A stretch of 64,000 nucleotides of DNA from DASUPK01 sp963728875 (GTDB lineage Bacteria > Actinomycetota > Thermoleophilia > Solirubrobacterales > 70-9), in assembly GCA_963728875.1 (NCBI GenBank), contig CAVSLJ010000006.1, positions 26,638-90,637 of the forward strand. The letters are read 5' to 3'. The number at the start of each line of letters is the position of its first letter. Within the stretch, counting starts at the first letter, position 1. The notes below the pieces were generated by a model. The model did no database searches and was not told the origin of the DNA. It was given only the letters and a program-made list of their open reading frames with translations. A program made the translations under genes and the position numbers. Below are positions 43,120-52,820 of the stretch, piece by piece.

Positions 43120-44297
43120 AAACACCCTCATCAGCCCCCTGGCACGCCCTGCCGCCCGCCCTCGCCGACGCGATCGAGCCGGAGCTACCCGAGGCGACCG
43201 AGGAGATCCTGGCCACGATCGGCCGCGAGGTCCCCGAGTACGCCCGTCCGCTCGAGGGAGCCTTCGGCGTGGCGATCCGCACCGGCGTCAGTGAGGCGCT
43301 CCGCCAGTTCGTTGCGCTGATCCGAGATCCCGGCGCGGGCCGTGATCCCGGGCGCGACGTATATGTGGGGCTGGGCCGGGCCGAGTTCCGGGAGGGGAGG
43401 ACCCTCGACTCGCTCCAGTCCGCCTACCGGGTCGGCGCCCGCGTCGCCTGGCGGCGGGTCTCCGCCGCGGCCCGCCGTGCGAAGGTCGATCCCGAGCAGC
43501 TGGGCCTGCTCGCCGAGGCGATCTTCGCCTACATCGACGAGCTCTCCGCCGACTCGGTCGAGGGCTACGCGCAGGCTCAGCGCGAGCAGGAGGGCGAGCG
43601 CCAGCGACGCCGGCGCGAGCTCCTCGCCCTGCTTCTGCGCGACCCGCCGGCCGCCGACTCCGAGATCCGCTCGGCCGCACAGGCGGCGGGGTGGAGGCTG
43701 GCGCGGAGCGCCGCGCCGCTCGCGGTGGCGGAGGGGAACCTGGGGCGGGTGGGCCGCCGCCTCTCTGCCGACGCGCTGGTCGCGACGGTGCGCGGCGTCG
43801 GGTGCGCGCTGGTGCCCGGAGCGGCGGGGCCGACCCGGGCGGCGGAGCTGGAGCGGGCGACGCGTGACGTGACGGCCGCCCTCGGCCCGACGGTCCCGCG
43901 CGCGGAGCTGGGGGAGGCCTGGGCGATCGCCTCGGCCGGCCTCCGCGCGATCGAGGCCGGGGCGATCGAAGCCGACAGCCTGCTCGATGCCGAAGAGCAC
44001 CTGCCCGAGCTGATGCTCTTCGAGTCGGGCGGCCTCGCTGAGCGGCTGGCGGTGCGCCGGCTGGCGCCGCTCGCCGACCTCACCCCCGCGGGGCGGGTGC
44101 GGATGGAGGAGACCGCGCTCGCCTTCGTGCAGCACGGCGGCAACGCCGCGGCGATGGCCCGCGCGCTCCACCTGCACCCGCAGACGATCCGTTACCGCCT
44201 CAATCGCCTGCGCGAGCTCTTCGGCGACGAGCTGAGCGATCCCGATGCCCGCTTCGAGCTCGAGCTGGCGCTCAGATCTCAGGCAGCTCGAGGCTGA
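43113..44297 (+). CDS. PucR/CdaR family transcriptional regulator
   Basis: The 394-aa protein has an N-terminal helical domain (LREGRTLDS-like FREGRTLDSLQSAYRVGAR), a GGDEF-like middle region without catalytic motifs, and a C-terminal PucR helix-turn-helix (ALHLHPQTIRYRLNRLRELF, about 356-375). PucR-type regulators respond to metabolites, but the ligand here is unknown. Divergence from the desaturase suggests lipid or membrane control. Its last 26 bases overlap, convergently, the histidine kinase gene. Confidence 0.88.
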   Translation: MTKTPSSAPWHALPPALADAIEPELPEATEEILATIGREVPEYARPLEGAFGVAIRTGVSEALRQFVALIRDPGAGRDPGRDVYVGLGRAEFREGRTLDSLQSAYRVGARVAWRRVSAAARRAKVDPEQLGLLAEAIFAYIDELSADSVEGYAQAQREQEGERQRRRRELLALLLRDPPAADSEIRSAAQAAGWRLARSAAPLAVAEGNLGRVGRRLSADALVATVRGVGCALVPGAAGPTRAAELERATRDVTAALGPTVPRAELGEAWAIASAGLRAIEAGAIEADSLLDAEEHLPELMLFESGGLAERLAVRRLAPLADLTPAGRVRMEETALAFVQHGGNAAAMARALHLHPQTIRYRLNRLRELFGDELSDPDARFELELALRSQAARG

Positions 44298-45734
44298 CCA
44301 CCGCGCCGCCATCCGGTGCGTTCGAGGCCCGCGCGCTGCCGTCGTGCTCCTCCGCGACCCGCTGCACGATCGCCAGGCCGAGCCCGGAGCCCGGCTTGCC
44401 GCGCGCGTCGTCGGCGCGCCAGAAGCGGTCGAAGACCTTGTCGAGATCGCCGGCGGGGAAGCCCGGCCCATGGTCGCGGACGGTGACGCGGCCATCGGCG
44501 ACCGACACCTCGATCCTGCCGCCGGGCGGGCTCCACTTGCAGGCGTTGTCGAGCATGTTCGAGATCGCCCGGCCGAGTCGCTGCGCGTCCGCGTGGACCA
44601 GGGAGGGGTGGAGGTCCTCGGCGAAGCTCATGTCTCGCGCGCGCCGCTCGGCCCGCTCGATCGCGTCGCGGGTGAGCTCGTCGAGCGCGACGTCCTGGCG
44701 GGCGATCGCGTCCTGCCCCGGCGCCCGTGCCAGCTCCACGATGTCCCCGACGAGCTCGGTCATCTCCTCCAGCTCCTGGGTGAGATCCGCAACCAGCCGC
44801 TTGCGCTCCTCCGGGTCGAGGTCCTCGGTGCGGCCGAGCGTCTCGATGTTGGTCCGCAGGGTGGCGAGCGGGGTGCGGAGCTCGTGCGAAGCGTCGGCGA
44901 CCAGGCGGCGCTGCGCCGCCTCGGAGCGCTCCAGCCCGCCCATCATCTCGTTGAAGCTGGCGGCGAGGCGGCCAAGCTCGTCGTCGCCGCGCACCTCGAT
45001 CCGGTGGGTCAGGTCGTGCGTCCGCGCGACCTCCTCGGCGGCGTCGGACACCTCGCCGGCCGGCGCCAGCGCCGTGCGCGCCACGACCGGGCCGAGCGCC
45101 GCCGCCAGCGCGATGCCGCCGGCGCTGACCGCGGCCAGGATGATGATCAGCGTGTTCAGGGTGTGGTCGGTGTCCTCGAGCGAGCGCGCGACCTGGATCG
45201 CGCCGCCCGCCGCGAGGGGCTGAGTCAGGACGCGCAGGGACGTCCCGTGGGCCTCGACGTCGCTGAAGTGAGGGTCTCCGCCGTCCGTGGCGAGCCGGCG
45301 GGCCTCGCTGGAGACGGGGATCTGGAACTGCGAGCCGATGTCAGCGACCGGGGCGCCGTCGGGGCCGATCAGCTGGGCGAGCGCGGCGGGTCCGCCGGGG
45401 TCCGGCGGCGGAACGGCCCGCTGCAGGAACACCCGGTCGCCGGCCTCGGACCCATTCGTCTTGCCCCTCTTCGACTTGGTGGTCGTCGGCTGCGGAGGGG
45501 CACCGGGCGGCGGGCCCGCTCCGGTGCCGATCGTCACGGGTCCCTGCGCCGATCCGGCGATGCCGGGAGCGATCTGCGTCGCCCGCTCGGCCACCACGTC
45601 GGCCTGATGGCGCAGGTCGTTGTCGATGTCGCCCCGCAGGCGGTCGCGGACGAGTGTGTAGACGAGGGCGGAGGCGAGCAGGACCGCGAACGCCACGGCG
45701 AGCGCGGAGAGGAGGGCGAGCCGGCGGCGGAGGC

Positions 45735-45738
<4 letters not shown>
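44272..45738 (-). CDS. Sensor histidine kinase, MprB-like
   Basis: The 488-aa kinase has a membrane helix at 8-30, an extracytoplasmic sensor region (31-195) with a Pro/Gly-rich insert, a second helix (196-220), HAMP (ARTALAPAGEVSDAAEEVART), the phospho-acceptor H285 (DASHELRTPLATL) and an ATPase domain (NMLDNACKWSPPG, DHGPGFP, GSGLGLAIVQ). It overlaps the response regulator gene by ATGA. The architecture matches MprB/CssS-type envelope-stress sensors. Confidence 0.91.
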
Positions 45739-46409
<671 letters not shown>

Positions 46410-46454
46410 GGGCCCATGCTGGCGGGATCGCCTAAGAAATGTCTGAGAACGGCG

Positions 46455-47147
46455 CTACTTGGCGCAGGCCTGGATCTTGCTCACGTCCGTGCCAGCCGCC
46501 TGCACACAGGCCGCGATCTCGGCGGGCGTCTTGCCGCTGGGCGTGGTGACACCGGTCGACGACCCTCCGCTCGTGGAGGTTCCGCCCGACCCCGACCCGG
46601 CGATGTCGCCGAGCGGGGAGGTGACGTTCGAGCCATCGGGCTCCGCGTTGTAGACGAGGCCGGTGCGGCCGCCGCCCTCGGCGTTGATCGTCCACTTCAG
46701 GGTGCCGTCGATCTGGCTCTTCTCGAGGGTCATCACGGTCACCTTCAGGTCGCTGACGCCGGCCTTCTCCTTGACGCCCGCGACGATCTTGTCGATCGCC
46801 GCCGGGTCGATCTCGGAGAAGGGGAAGTCCTGGCCCTCCAGCGAGCCCGGGCCGATCACGTCCACGGTCTCGTCGTGGAGGTCGCCGCCGGTGTAGACGA
46901 AGCCGGTCGCCTGCTCGCCGTTGCGGAGCTTGAAGTCGGCGCCGCCCTCGGTGATCTGCACCTGGAGCGCCTGCGCGTTCTCGCCCGCCTTGTCCGTGAC
47001 CGCGTCGTAGGCCTTCTGGAAACCCGCGGTCGTGAAGAGCTCGGAGTTGCCCTCGTTCGAGACGCCGTCGCCGCCGCCACCGCCGCATGCCGCGAGCGCG
47101 ACCGCGCTCAGCGCAGCACCGATCGTCAATCCCCACTTTGCCTTCAC
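46455..47147 (-). CDS. Lipoprotein, function unknown
   Basis: The 230-aa product has a lipoprotein signal (KAKWGLTIGAALSAVALAAC, lipid Cys C21) and a domain resembling LppX/LprG-type or LolA-like shells only in general composition; I do not assign it. The C-terminal part has a Gly/Ser/Thr linker and ends with EIAACVQAAGTDVSKIQACA, a small two-Cys helix. GTG 47147 is chosen because GGGAGGAGG lies 7 bases upstream and it starts the signal peptide. It lies 45 bp before the MprA-like gene on the same strand. Confidence 0.75.
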   Translation of the reverse strand: MKAKWGLTIGAALSAVALAACGGGGGDGVSNEGNSELFTTAGFQKAYDAVTDKAGENAQALQVQITEGGADFKLRNGEQATGFVYTGGDLHDETVDVIGPGSLEGQDFPFSEIDPAAIDKIVAGVKEKAGVSDLKVTVMTLEKSQIDGTLKWTINAEGGGRTGLVYNAEPDGSNVTSPLGDIAGSGSGGTSTSGGSSTGVTTPSGKTPAEIAACVQAAGTDVSKIQACAK

Positions 47148-47172
47148 CGGTTTCCTCCTCCCCCCTTTAATC

Positions 47173-47195
47173 GGGTTGCTCCTTGCGGAGCACCC
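47173..47195 (-). terminator. Hairpin between two lipoprotein genes
   Basis: On the minus strand GGGTGCTCC and GGAGCAACCC pair with one bulged A around the GNRA-type loop GCAA. It lies 19 bp after the upstream lipoprotein gene and 25 bp before the start of the next. It may end transcription of the first gene or form part of the second gene's leader. Confidence 0.5.
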
Positions 47196-47214
47196 TCTCA
47201 TAAGTCGAGTCGAG

Positions 47215-47733
47215 TCAGAAGAGCCTATAGCGCGCCCTGGAGAGGAAAAAGCCGTGGCCGGTGTCGGCGTTGCGGCAGCTGATCCCGGCGGTGCGGCTGA
47301 TGCAGTAGATCGGCCCGCGCCGGGCGGAGTGCCCGTAGCCGAGCAGGCCCGGGCCTCCGAGCGTGGTGTCGCCGGCGCAGACGACCGAGGCGCGGTGGGC
47401 GGCGACGGCCACGCCCTGGCCCCAATCCACCCCGGCCTTGATGCAGTACTGCGGCTTGGGCGGTGGCGACCAGTCCCGCTCGCGGATGTCGCACCGCACC
47501 GATCCCGAATCGAGGAAGCAGCCGATGTTGTGGGAGGGGGTCTCGAAGTAGTGGGGGCCGTGATTTCCGGCGGGCACCGCGGCGGCCGCGCTAGCGGCCG
47601 GCGGCGCGGGCGTGCTGGCAGATTGCGTCTGCGTCCCGGCCTGCGTCTGGGTCTCGGTGACGGTCTTCGTATCGCCCCCGCAGCCCACCAGGGCGAGGGC
47701 GAGCAGGGCTGCTGCGCAGGCGAGCCGAGGCAT
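47215..47733 (-). CDS. Small Cys-rich lipoprotein, function unknown
   Basis: The 172-aa product has a lipobox ending LALVGC (C18), a Thr/Gln/Ala linker and a ~105-residue domain with six Cys: HNIGCFLDSGSVRCDIRERD, QYCIKAGVDWGQG, VVCAGDTT, IYCISRTAGISC and the ending GHGFFLSRARYRLF. This domain is widespread in actinobacterial secreted proteins (DUF6636-like, recalled, not verified) and its cysteines probably pair outside the cell. ATG 47733 begins the signal peptide. It is divergent from a membrane protein gene. Confidence 0.76.
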   Translation of the reverse strand: MPRLACAAALLALALVGCGGDTKTVTETQTQAGTQTQSASTPAPPAASAAAAVPAGNHGPHYFETPSHNIGCFLDSGSVRCDIRERDWSPPPKPQYCIKAGVDWGQGVAVAAHRASVVCAGDTTLGGPGLLGYGHSARRGPIYCISRTAGISCRNADTGHGFFLSRARYRLF

Positions 47734-47810
47734 GGGGCGCGACCCTACATCAGTCGAGAAAAGGCGCCCACGGTTCTGACAAGCGTCCAATCGTGCCGAT
47801 ACACACGACG

Positions 47811-48372
47811 ATGCGCTGGCTCAAGAACGTACTCATGACGGGACTGCTGCTTGCGGCCGCCGTGGTGGCCGTGGCGACAGCGTTCAGCAGTCACTCCGAC
47901 GACTACGGAAAGGTGGCGCTGCCGCCGGGCGGCGTGGTTCACCTGCCCGCTGGGTCGGTGACCGTCTTCCAGCAGGAGGGCGCTACGAGCTCAGGGCTTC
48001 CAGGTCGTCTCGGTCGCCGGTGGAGATCCGATTCCGATGAAGGCGGCCGGCGGAACGATCGCGGCGAACGGCGTCCAGCGCAGCGAGGTCGTCGGTGAGC
48101 ACGGCGCGATCGCGAAGCTCGACGTGCCCGGCGAAGGGGACTACAGCGTCGTCGCCACGGGCGGGGTCCCCTCGGGATCGTCCATGCTGGGGTTCGGGAT
48201 CAACGCCGCAAGCGCGCTGGCGGCGAAATGGAAGCTGCTGGCGGGCCTGGTGGCCGCGGCGTTCCTGATCGCCATCATCCCGGTGCCACGCCACAGGCGC
48301 CCCGGCGAGGGCGAGTCGGCCGTGCCTACCGGTCTGCCGTCGAGCTCCTCGCGCGCCCCGTACGCGGGCTAG
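47811..48372 (+). CDS. Membrane protein with extracytoplasmic domain, frameshifted
   Basis: The first part encodes an N-terminal helix (LMTGLLLAAAVVAVATAF) and KVALPPGGVVHLPAGSVTVF; the second, in the next frame, encodes FQVVSVAGGDPIPMKAAGG, EHGAIAKLDVPGEGDYSVVA and a C-terminal helix (LLAGLVAAAFLIAIIPVP) with a basic tail. One extra base between about 47980 and 47998 separates them. Together they form a typical two-helix protein with a beta-rich external domain found in related genomes. GTG 47793 is an alternative start. The last 47 bases overlap the transglutaminase gene convergently. Confidence 0.68.
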
Positions 48373-50596
48373 GCCCTCCCGGCGGGATCGCCGCCAGCAC
48401 GCGCAGCAGCGAGCGGCGACCGCTCGTCCTGAGCAGGGCCCGGCGCAGCGCGCGGCGCTCGTGCAGGTCCGGGGGCGCGGCATCCGGATGCCGATAGCGA
48501 CGGTCACCCAGCTTCGCCGCATACCCGGCCGCCGCCGGGCCCGTCAGGCGCTCCAACAGCTCCTCGGCGCGCCGCAGCGTCGCGCCCGGCGGGAGGGGCC
48601 GGCCGATCCGCTCGAGCGCCCGGTCGAGCTCGGCGAGCTCGGCTGCGGCCAGGCGATCCGGCTCCAGCCGGTCCCGCCGCCAGGCTCGCCAGCCGTATGC
48701 GGCGAGCGCCGCCAGGGCGAGGGCCCCGACGACCGCGCCGAGCAGGATCCAGGGACTCGGTCCCGAGCCCCCGGCCTCCGGCCCGTGGGCGCCGGTGGTG
48801 GGGTGTTTCCGCAGGGCGACGGGGCCGGTGGGCGAGTCCGGGAAGCCGGGCCCCGTGCTCTTCTCGGCCGGCGCCGGTGACTTGGTGACACCCAGGTTGT
48901 TGTCGGTCAGCTGGGTGGCGGCCGGGGCGGCGGGCGGCGTCGGGTCGAAGGTGACCCAGCCGATCGAGGGGAAGAAGACCTCGACCCAGTCGTGTGCGTC
49001 GGTGTCGTCGACGAGGAAGTTGTTGTGCTCGGGGTCGCGGCCGCCCGGGGCGAAGCCGGTCGCGACCCGGCTCGGGATGCCGAGCATGCGCAGCATCAGC
49101 GCCATCGTCCCCGAGAACTGCTGGCAGTAGCCGGCTCGGTCCTCCGAGACGAAGGCGGGGAGGGGGTAGGCGTGGTTGGGGACGTTCTGGCGGTAGGTGT
49201 AGTTGGTGCGGAGGTAGAGATCGATCCGGTGGACGGCCTGAAAGGGGTCGCGTGCGCCCGCGGCCAGCCGCCGGGCGAGCGCGTACATGCCCGCGTAGGG
49301 CGTGTCGCGCATCTCGGCCTCGAGCGACGGAGGCCCCGAAGCGCTCCACCGAGGGACCTCGAGCGTCTTGGTCCCGGCGGGCCCGCCGGCGACGGAGAAG
49401 GAGGTGTAGCTCCCGGCCTCCACCGGATAGATCGTCCCGGCCGAGCGCATCACGGCGGCGCTGGGCTGCGGGTCGTAGATCAGGGCGGTGTACGAGGTTC
49501 CCGGACCAAGCTGGCGGTTCATCTCCCAGATCGCGTCCGAGGTCGGCCGGGCGGAGATGTTGCGGAGGGCGAGGATCGTGCCGGCGCCGATCGCGAAGTC
49601 GCTGTTCAGCCGGCGGTCCACGATGTTGATCCGGTCGACGTACTCCGGGTCGGGTCGGGGCGGCACCGCCTTGGGGTGGAACTTGAGCGGCTCGCCGAGG
49701 GCGGGCTGGCCCTGCGGCACGGTCGAGCGGACCCAGCGAGTGCCGTCGAAGGTGTTGAGGTTGGTCGCCTTCCAGTAGTGCGTGTGCTCGCTCGAGACCT
49801 GGAGCAGCTGGGTCCCCTTCTGCGGCCAGTCGAGTGGGCCGTAGGTCTGGTCCCAGCGGAAGCTCTGGGCGTTGGCGCTGAAGAGCCCCCAGTGGCGGTA
49901 GTCGAGCAGGCCGCGGCCGGTGTCGAGTGCGGCGGCGGCCGGCAGCGCGACGAGCGCCGCGGCGCCCACCGCGACGGCGGCCGCCGAGCGTCGCGTCACC
50001 GAGATCCCCGGGAGCCAAAGCCAGGCGCAGATCAGCACCAGGAGCGCCGCGCCCCCGACCAGCTGCCGCGAAGGCGTCGCCCAGGCGACCGCGACCAGGT
50101 AGAGGCCGACCAGCAGCACGAGCGCCGCGATCCGCCCGGCGACCCGGCGGCGGGTCGGCCAGAAGGCGACGAAGGCGGCGAGGCCGGCGAGCAGCGGTGC
50201 GGCGAGCAGGATCACCAGCCGGGTCCAGTCGTCGGCGCCGGAGTAGGGGACGGGGACATCGCCGACTCCGTCCAGGCTGCGGCCGATGTTGTGGCCGAGC
50301 TCGTCCCAGTGAGCGGGCAGCAGCAGGCGGGCCGGCAGCCCGACGACCACCATTCCGGCGATCAGGGCGGCGACGGTGGCCGCCGCGGCCAGGGCCCAGC
50401 GGGCGCCGCGCGGCTCGAGACGCGCGATCGCCGCCAGCAGCGCCCCGGCGCCGGTGGCGAGGAGCACCGCGAAGAGCACCCGGCCCGCCGGCGGATGAGC
50501 GACGAGGCTCGCCCACTGGACCGTGGCGAGCGCGGCGAGCCCCGCGAAGCAGGCGAGCTCGACCCGCCGGGAGCGGTCCGGGGCCAGGGCGCTCAG
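48326..50596 (-). CDS. TgpA-like membrane transglutaminase (DUF3488 + transglutaminase core)
   Basis: The protein (~756 aa) has five to six N-terminal helices (DUF3488), an external transglutaminase domain with Cys (RAGYCQQFSGTMALMLRML), His (DAHDWVEVFFP) and Asp (VTFDPTPPA), then another helix and a cytoplasmic tail (DUF4129-like). The first membrane helix lies upstream of GTG 50479, and coding sequence continues to a CTG at 50596 that overlaps the DUF58 stop (CTGA) with GGAGG 8 bases before it, so CTG is the favoured start. With MoxR and DUF58 it forms the standard three-gene cluster. Confidence 0.88.
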   Translation of the reverse strand: MSALAPDRSRRVELACFAGLAALATVQWASLVAHPPAGRVLFAVLLATGAGALLAAIARLEPRGARWALAAAATVAALIAGMVVVGLPARLLLPAHWDELGHNIGRSLDGVGDVPVPYSGADDWTRLVILLAAPLLAGLAAFVAFWPTRRRVAGRIAALVLLVGLYLVAVAWATPSRQLVGGAALLVLICAWLWLPGISVTRRSAAAVAVGAAALVALPAAAALDTGRGLLDYRHWGLFSANAQSFRWDQTYGPLDWPQKGTQLLQVSSEHTHYWKATNLNTFDGTRWVRSTVPQGQPALGEPLKFHPKAVPPRPDPEYVDRINIVDRRLNSDFAIGAGTILALRNISARPTSDAIWEMNRQLGPGTSYTALIYDPQPSAAVMRSAGTIYPVEAGSYTSFSVAGGPAGTKTLEVPRWSASGPPSLEAEMRDTPYAGMYALARRLAAGARDPFQAVHRIDLYLRTNYTYRQNVPNHAYPLPAFVSEDRAGYCQQFSGTMALMLRMLGIPSRVATGFAPGGRDPEHNNFLVDDTDAHDWVEVFFPSIGWVTFDPTPPAAPAATQLTDNNLGVTKSPAPAEKSTGPGFPDSPTGPVALRKHPTTGAHGPEAGGSGPSPWILLGAVVGALALAALAAYGWRAWRRDRLEPDRLAAAELAELDRALERIGRPLPPGATLRRAEELLERLTGPAAAGYAAKLGDRRYRHPDAAPPDLHERRALRRALLRTSGRRSLLRVLAAIPPGGPSPRTGRARSSTADR

Positions 50597-51720
50597 GCGG
50601 CGGCCCTCCGGCGCGGAGCAGTGCGCTCGCCCGGCCCGGCGACCGGGTAGGCGAAGCAGCCCGAGACTCTGAAGACGGCCGCCCGGCGGGTGCCGCTCGG
50701 CGTGACCAGGAAGCTCCCCGGCCGCACTCTGCGCAGGGAGGAGGGGAGAGCGCGGCCCGCGGTCACCCAGAGCACGGCCGCGCCCGAGCCGCTCTGCGGC
50801 AGCGGCGGCCCGGAGTTCGGGTCCGCGACCGCGATCCGCACGTGCGCCTCGGGCCAGGTCCGCAGCGAGGAGTCGATCGCGATCGGACGCCGCTCGCCCG
50901 GCACGATCAGATCGCAGCCGCCCGAGCGGGCGAGCTCGACGCAGAGCGAGGCGGCCGCGCGCATGGCCCGCTCCCGCTGGGTCGGGGTCCCGCCGCGCGG
51001 GTCGAAGGCGACGAGCGGGCGTGGCTCCCCGCCGGCGATCAGGCGCCGCTCGATCATCTCCCCGCTGCGAGCGACGGCGGGCCAGTGGATCCGCGACGCG
51101 GGGCTGCCCTCGCGGTAGGGACGCAGTCCATCAACCTCGAATTGAGCGAGCCCGCCGCGGCGGGAGGTGGCGTCGCTGGCCCGCCCGGAGCCGGAGGAGT
51201 GGCCGTTCGGCTCGGACCCCGCCCCGGCCCAGCGCACCGGGTCGATCCGCGGCAGGACGACGAGCTCCCCGCCTCGCTCCGAGCTCAGCTCCCGCCGCCA
51301 GAGGCCGAGCGGGTCGCGGACCACGAGCCGCGCCGGCTCCAGCCTGCGGCGGCCGGGGTTCTCGAGCCAGATGTCTCGCTCGAGCCGCCGCGACCAGCGC
51401 GGGCCGACCGGGACCGGGCGATCGAGCAGCGGATCGATCAGCTCGCCGCCGGGGGGCGGCAGCAGGGTGCGCCTGAGCGCGATCCGCAGCGGATACGGAT
51501 CGCTCTCCTCGAGCCGGCCGGGCCCAGGCTCGCGCTCGAGCCTGCCGCGGAGGGTCGACAGCTCCACCCAGGCCACCGCGCCGATGGCCATGACGAGCAG
51601 CGCGATCCCGCAGACCAGCGCGGCGAGCAGTCCGAAGCCGAGCCCGACGAGGGTGAGGGCCGTCCCGAGCGCGGCCGTGACGGGCGCCCGCGGCGAGCCG
51701 GACTCCCCCGGCGCGCTCAT
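50593..51720 (-). CDS. DUF58 domain protein
   Basis: The 375-aa protein has two N-terminal membrane helices (18-52) and the DUF58 region with LRPYREGSPASRIHWPAVAR, the family signature, followed by a von-Willebrand-A-like fold (PRPLVAFDPRGG). DUF58 proteins act with MoxR ATPases and transglutaminases in envelope processes that are still poorly defined. It begins one base after the MoxR stop and overlaps the next gene. Confidence 0.9.
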   Translation of the reverse strand: MSAPGESGSPRAPVTAALGTALTLVGLGFGLLAALVCGIALLVMAIGAVAWVELSTLRGRLEREPGPGRLEESDPYPLRIALRRTLLPPPGGELIDPLLDRPVPVGPRWSRRLERDIWLENPGRRRLEPARLVVRDPLGLWRRELSSERGGELVVLPRIDPVRWAGAGSEPNGHSSGSGRASDATSRRGGLAQFEVDGLRPYREGSPASRIHWPAVARSGEMIERRLIAGGEPRPLVAFDPRGGTPTQRERAMRAAASLCVELARSGGCDLIVPGERRPIAIDSSLRTWPEAHVRIAVADPNSGPPLPQSGSGAAVLWVTAGRALPSSLRRVRPGSFLVTPSGTRRAAVFRVSGCFAYPVAGPGERTAPRRRAAA

Positions 51721-51721
51721 C

Positions 51722-52681
51722 TCAAAGCGCCGGGACCCTGTCGATCGCCTCGCGGACGACCGTCTCGCGCTGATCGCCGTCGACCTCGTAGGAGAGGAGC
51801 AGCCGGTGCGAGAGGACGGATGGAGCGAGGACCTGGACGTCGTCGGGCAGCACGTGGTCGCGTCCCTCGAGCGCGGCGAGCGCCTTGGCGGCGCGGAAGA
51901 GCATCAGCCCGGCACGCGGGCTCGCCCCGAGCTCGACCCGCTCGTCCTGACGGGTGGCCTCGCAGACCGCGACCACGTATTGCCGCAGCGGTTCGGTCCC
52001 CTCGATGCCGGCGAGGGCGCCCTGCGCGGCGCGCACGGCGGCCACGTCCGCGACCGGCCGCAGGTCGTCGACCGGATCGCGGTCGGCGTGCTCGGCGAGC
52101 ATCGTGGCCTCGGCGTCGGCGGCCGGATAGCCGAGGCTGACCCGGACCATGAAGCGGTCGAGTTCTGCCTCCGGAAGGGGGTAGGTGCCCTCGTACTCGG
52201 CGGGGTTCTGGGTCGCCAGCACGACGAACGGCCGCGCCAGCTCGTGCTTGGTCCCGTCGATCGTGATCTGGCGCTCCTGCATGCACTCGAGCAGGCCCGA
52301 CTGGGTCTTCGGCGAGGCGCGGTTGATCTCGTCGACCAGCACGACGTTGGCGAAGACGGGGCCGGGGTGGAACTCGAAGCTCGCGGCCCGCTGGTTGAAG
52401 ACGTTGGTGCCGACCAGGTCGGCGGGGAGGAGGTCCGAGGTGCACTGCACCCGGGCGTACTCGGCCTCGAGCGAGCGGGCCAGCGACCGGGCGAGCGCCG
52501 TCTTGCCCACGCCCGGGGCGTCCTCGATCAGGACGTGGCTGTCGGCGAGCAGGGCGACGATCAGATCCCGCACCACGTTGTCGGGAGCCTTGACCGCCAG
52601 CGCGATGTTCTCCCTGAGGCGCGAGCCAAACTCCGCCACCTCGGTCGGATCCAACCTCGGTGCAGTGGCCATCAGCTTCAT
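51722..52681 (-). CDS. MoxR family AAA+ ATPase
   Basis: The 319-aa ATPase has Walker A APGVGKTALARSLAR, Walker B VVLVDEINRASPKTQSGLLE, sensor 1 FVVLATQNPAEYEGTYPLPE and the arginine-finger region AELDRFMVRVSLGYP. MoxR proteins act as chaperones that mature partner proteins, usually those carrying VWA-like domains such as the DUF58 protein encoded next. It is divergent from the surface-protein gene across 139 bp. Confidence 0.93.
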   Translation of the reverse strand: MKLMATAPRLDPTEVAEFGSRLRENIALAVKAPDNVVRDLIVALLADSHVLIEDAPGVGKTALARSLARSLEAEYARVQCTSDLLPADLVGTNVFNQRAASFEFHPGPVFANVVLVDEINRASPKTQSGLLECMQERQITIDGTKHELARPFVVLATQNPAEYEGTYPLPEAELDRFMVRVSLGYPAADAEATMLAEHADRDPVDDLRPVADVAAVRAAQGALAGIEGTEPLRQYVVAVCEATRQDERVELGASPRAGLMLFRAAKALAALEGRDHVLPDDVQVLAPSVLSHRLLLSYEVDGDQRETVVREAIDRVPAL

Positions 52682-52820
52682 GGTACGCCCGCGACCATGC
52701 CCCGGATTGGGGTGATCGGGGCACCGGCGCTGAAATTCCCGTTGCAGCGGAGCGAGGACGGCGCAGACTTCGGTGTCGATCAGGCGTGTGTCTATTTAAC
52801 AAATCGAAGTAGGGGTCAAG
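52682..52820. promoter_or_regulatory. Divergent promoter region, moxR / surface protein
   Basis: This 139-bp spacer has an AT-richer patch (GTCTATTTAACAAAT, around 52790-52804), unusual in this GC-rich window, followed by AGGGG just before ATG 52821. A -10-like TATTTA lies in the patch. CCCCG and CGGGG arms near 52700 could form a weak hairpin. No strong operator-like dyad is seen. Confidence 0.4.

Noticed and set aside
49927..52140. 737-aa Arg/Pro-rich plus-strand open frame
   Set aside because: It is antisense to the TgpA and DUF58 genes and has the composition of a GC shadow.
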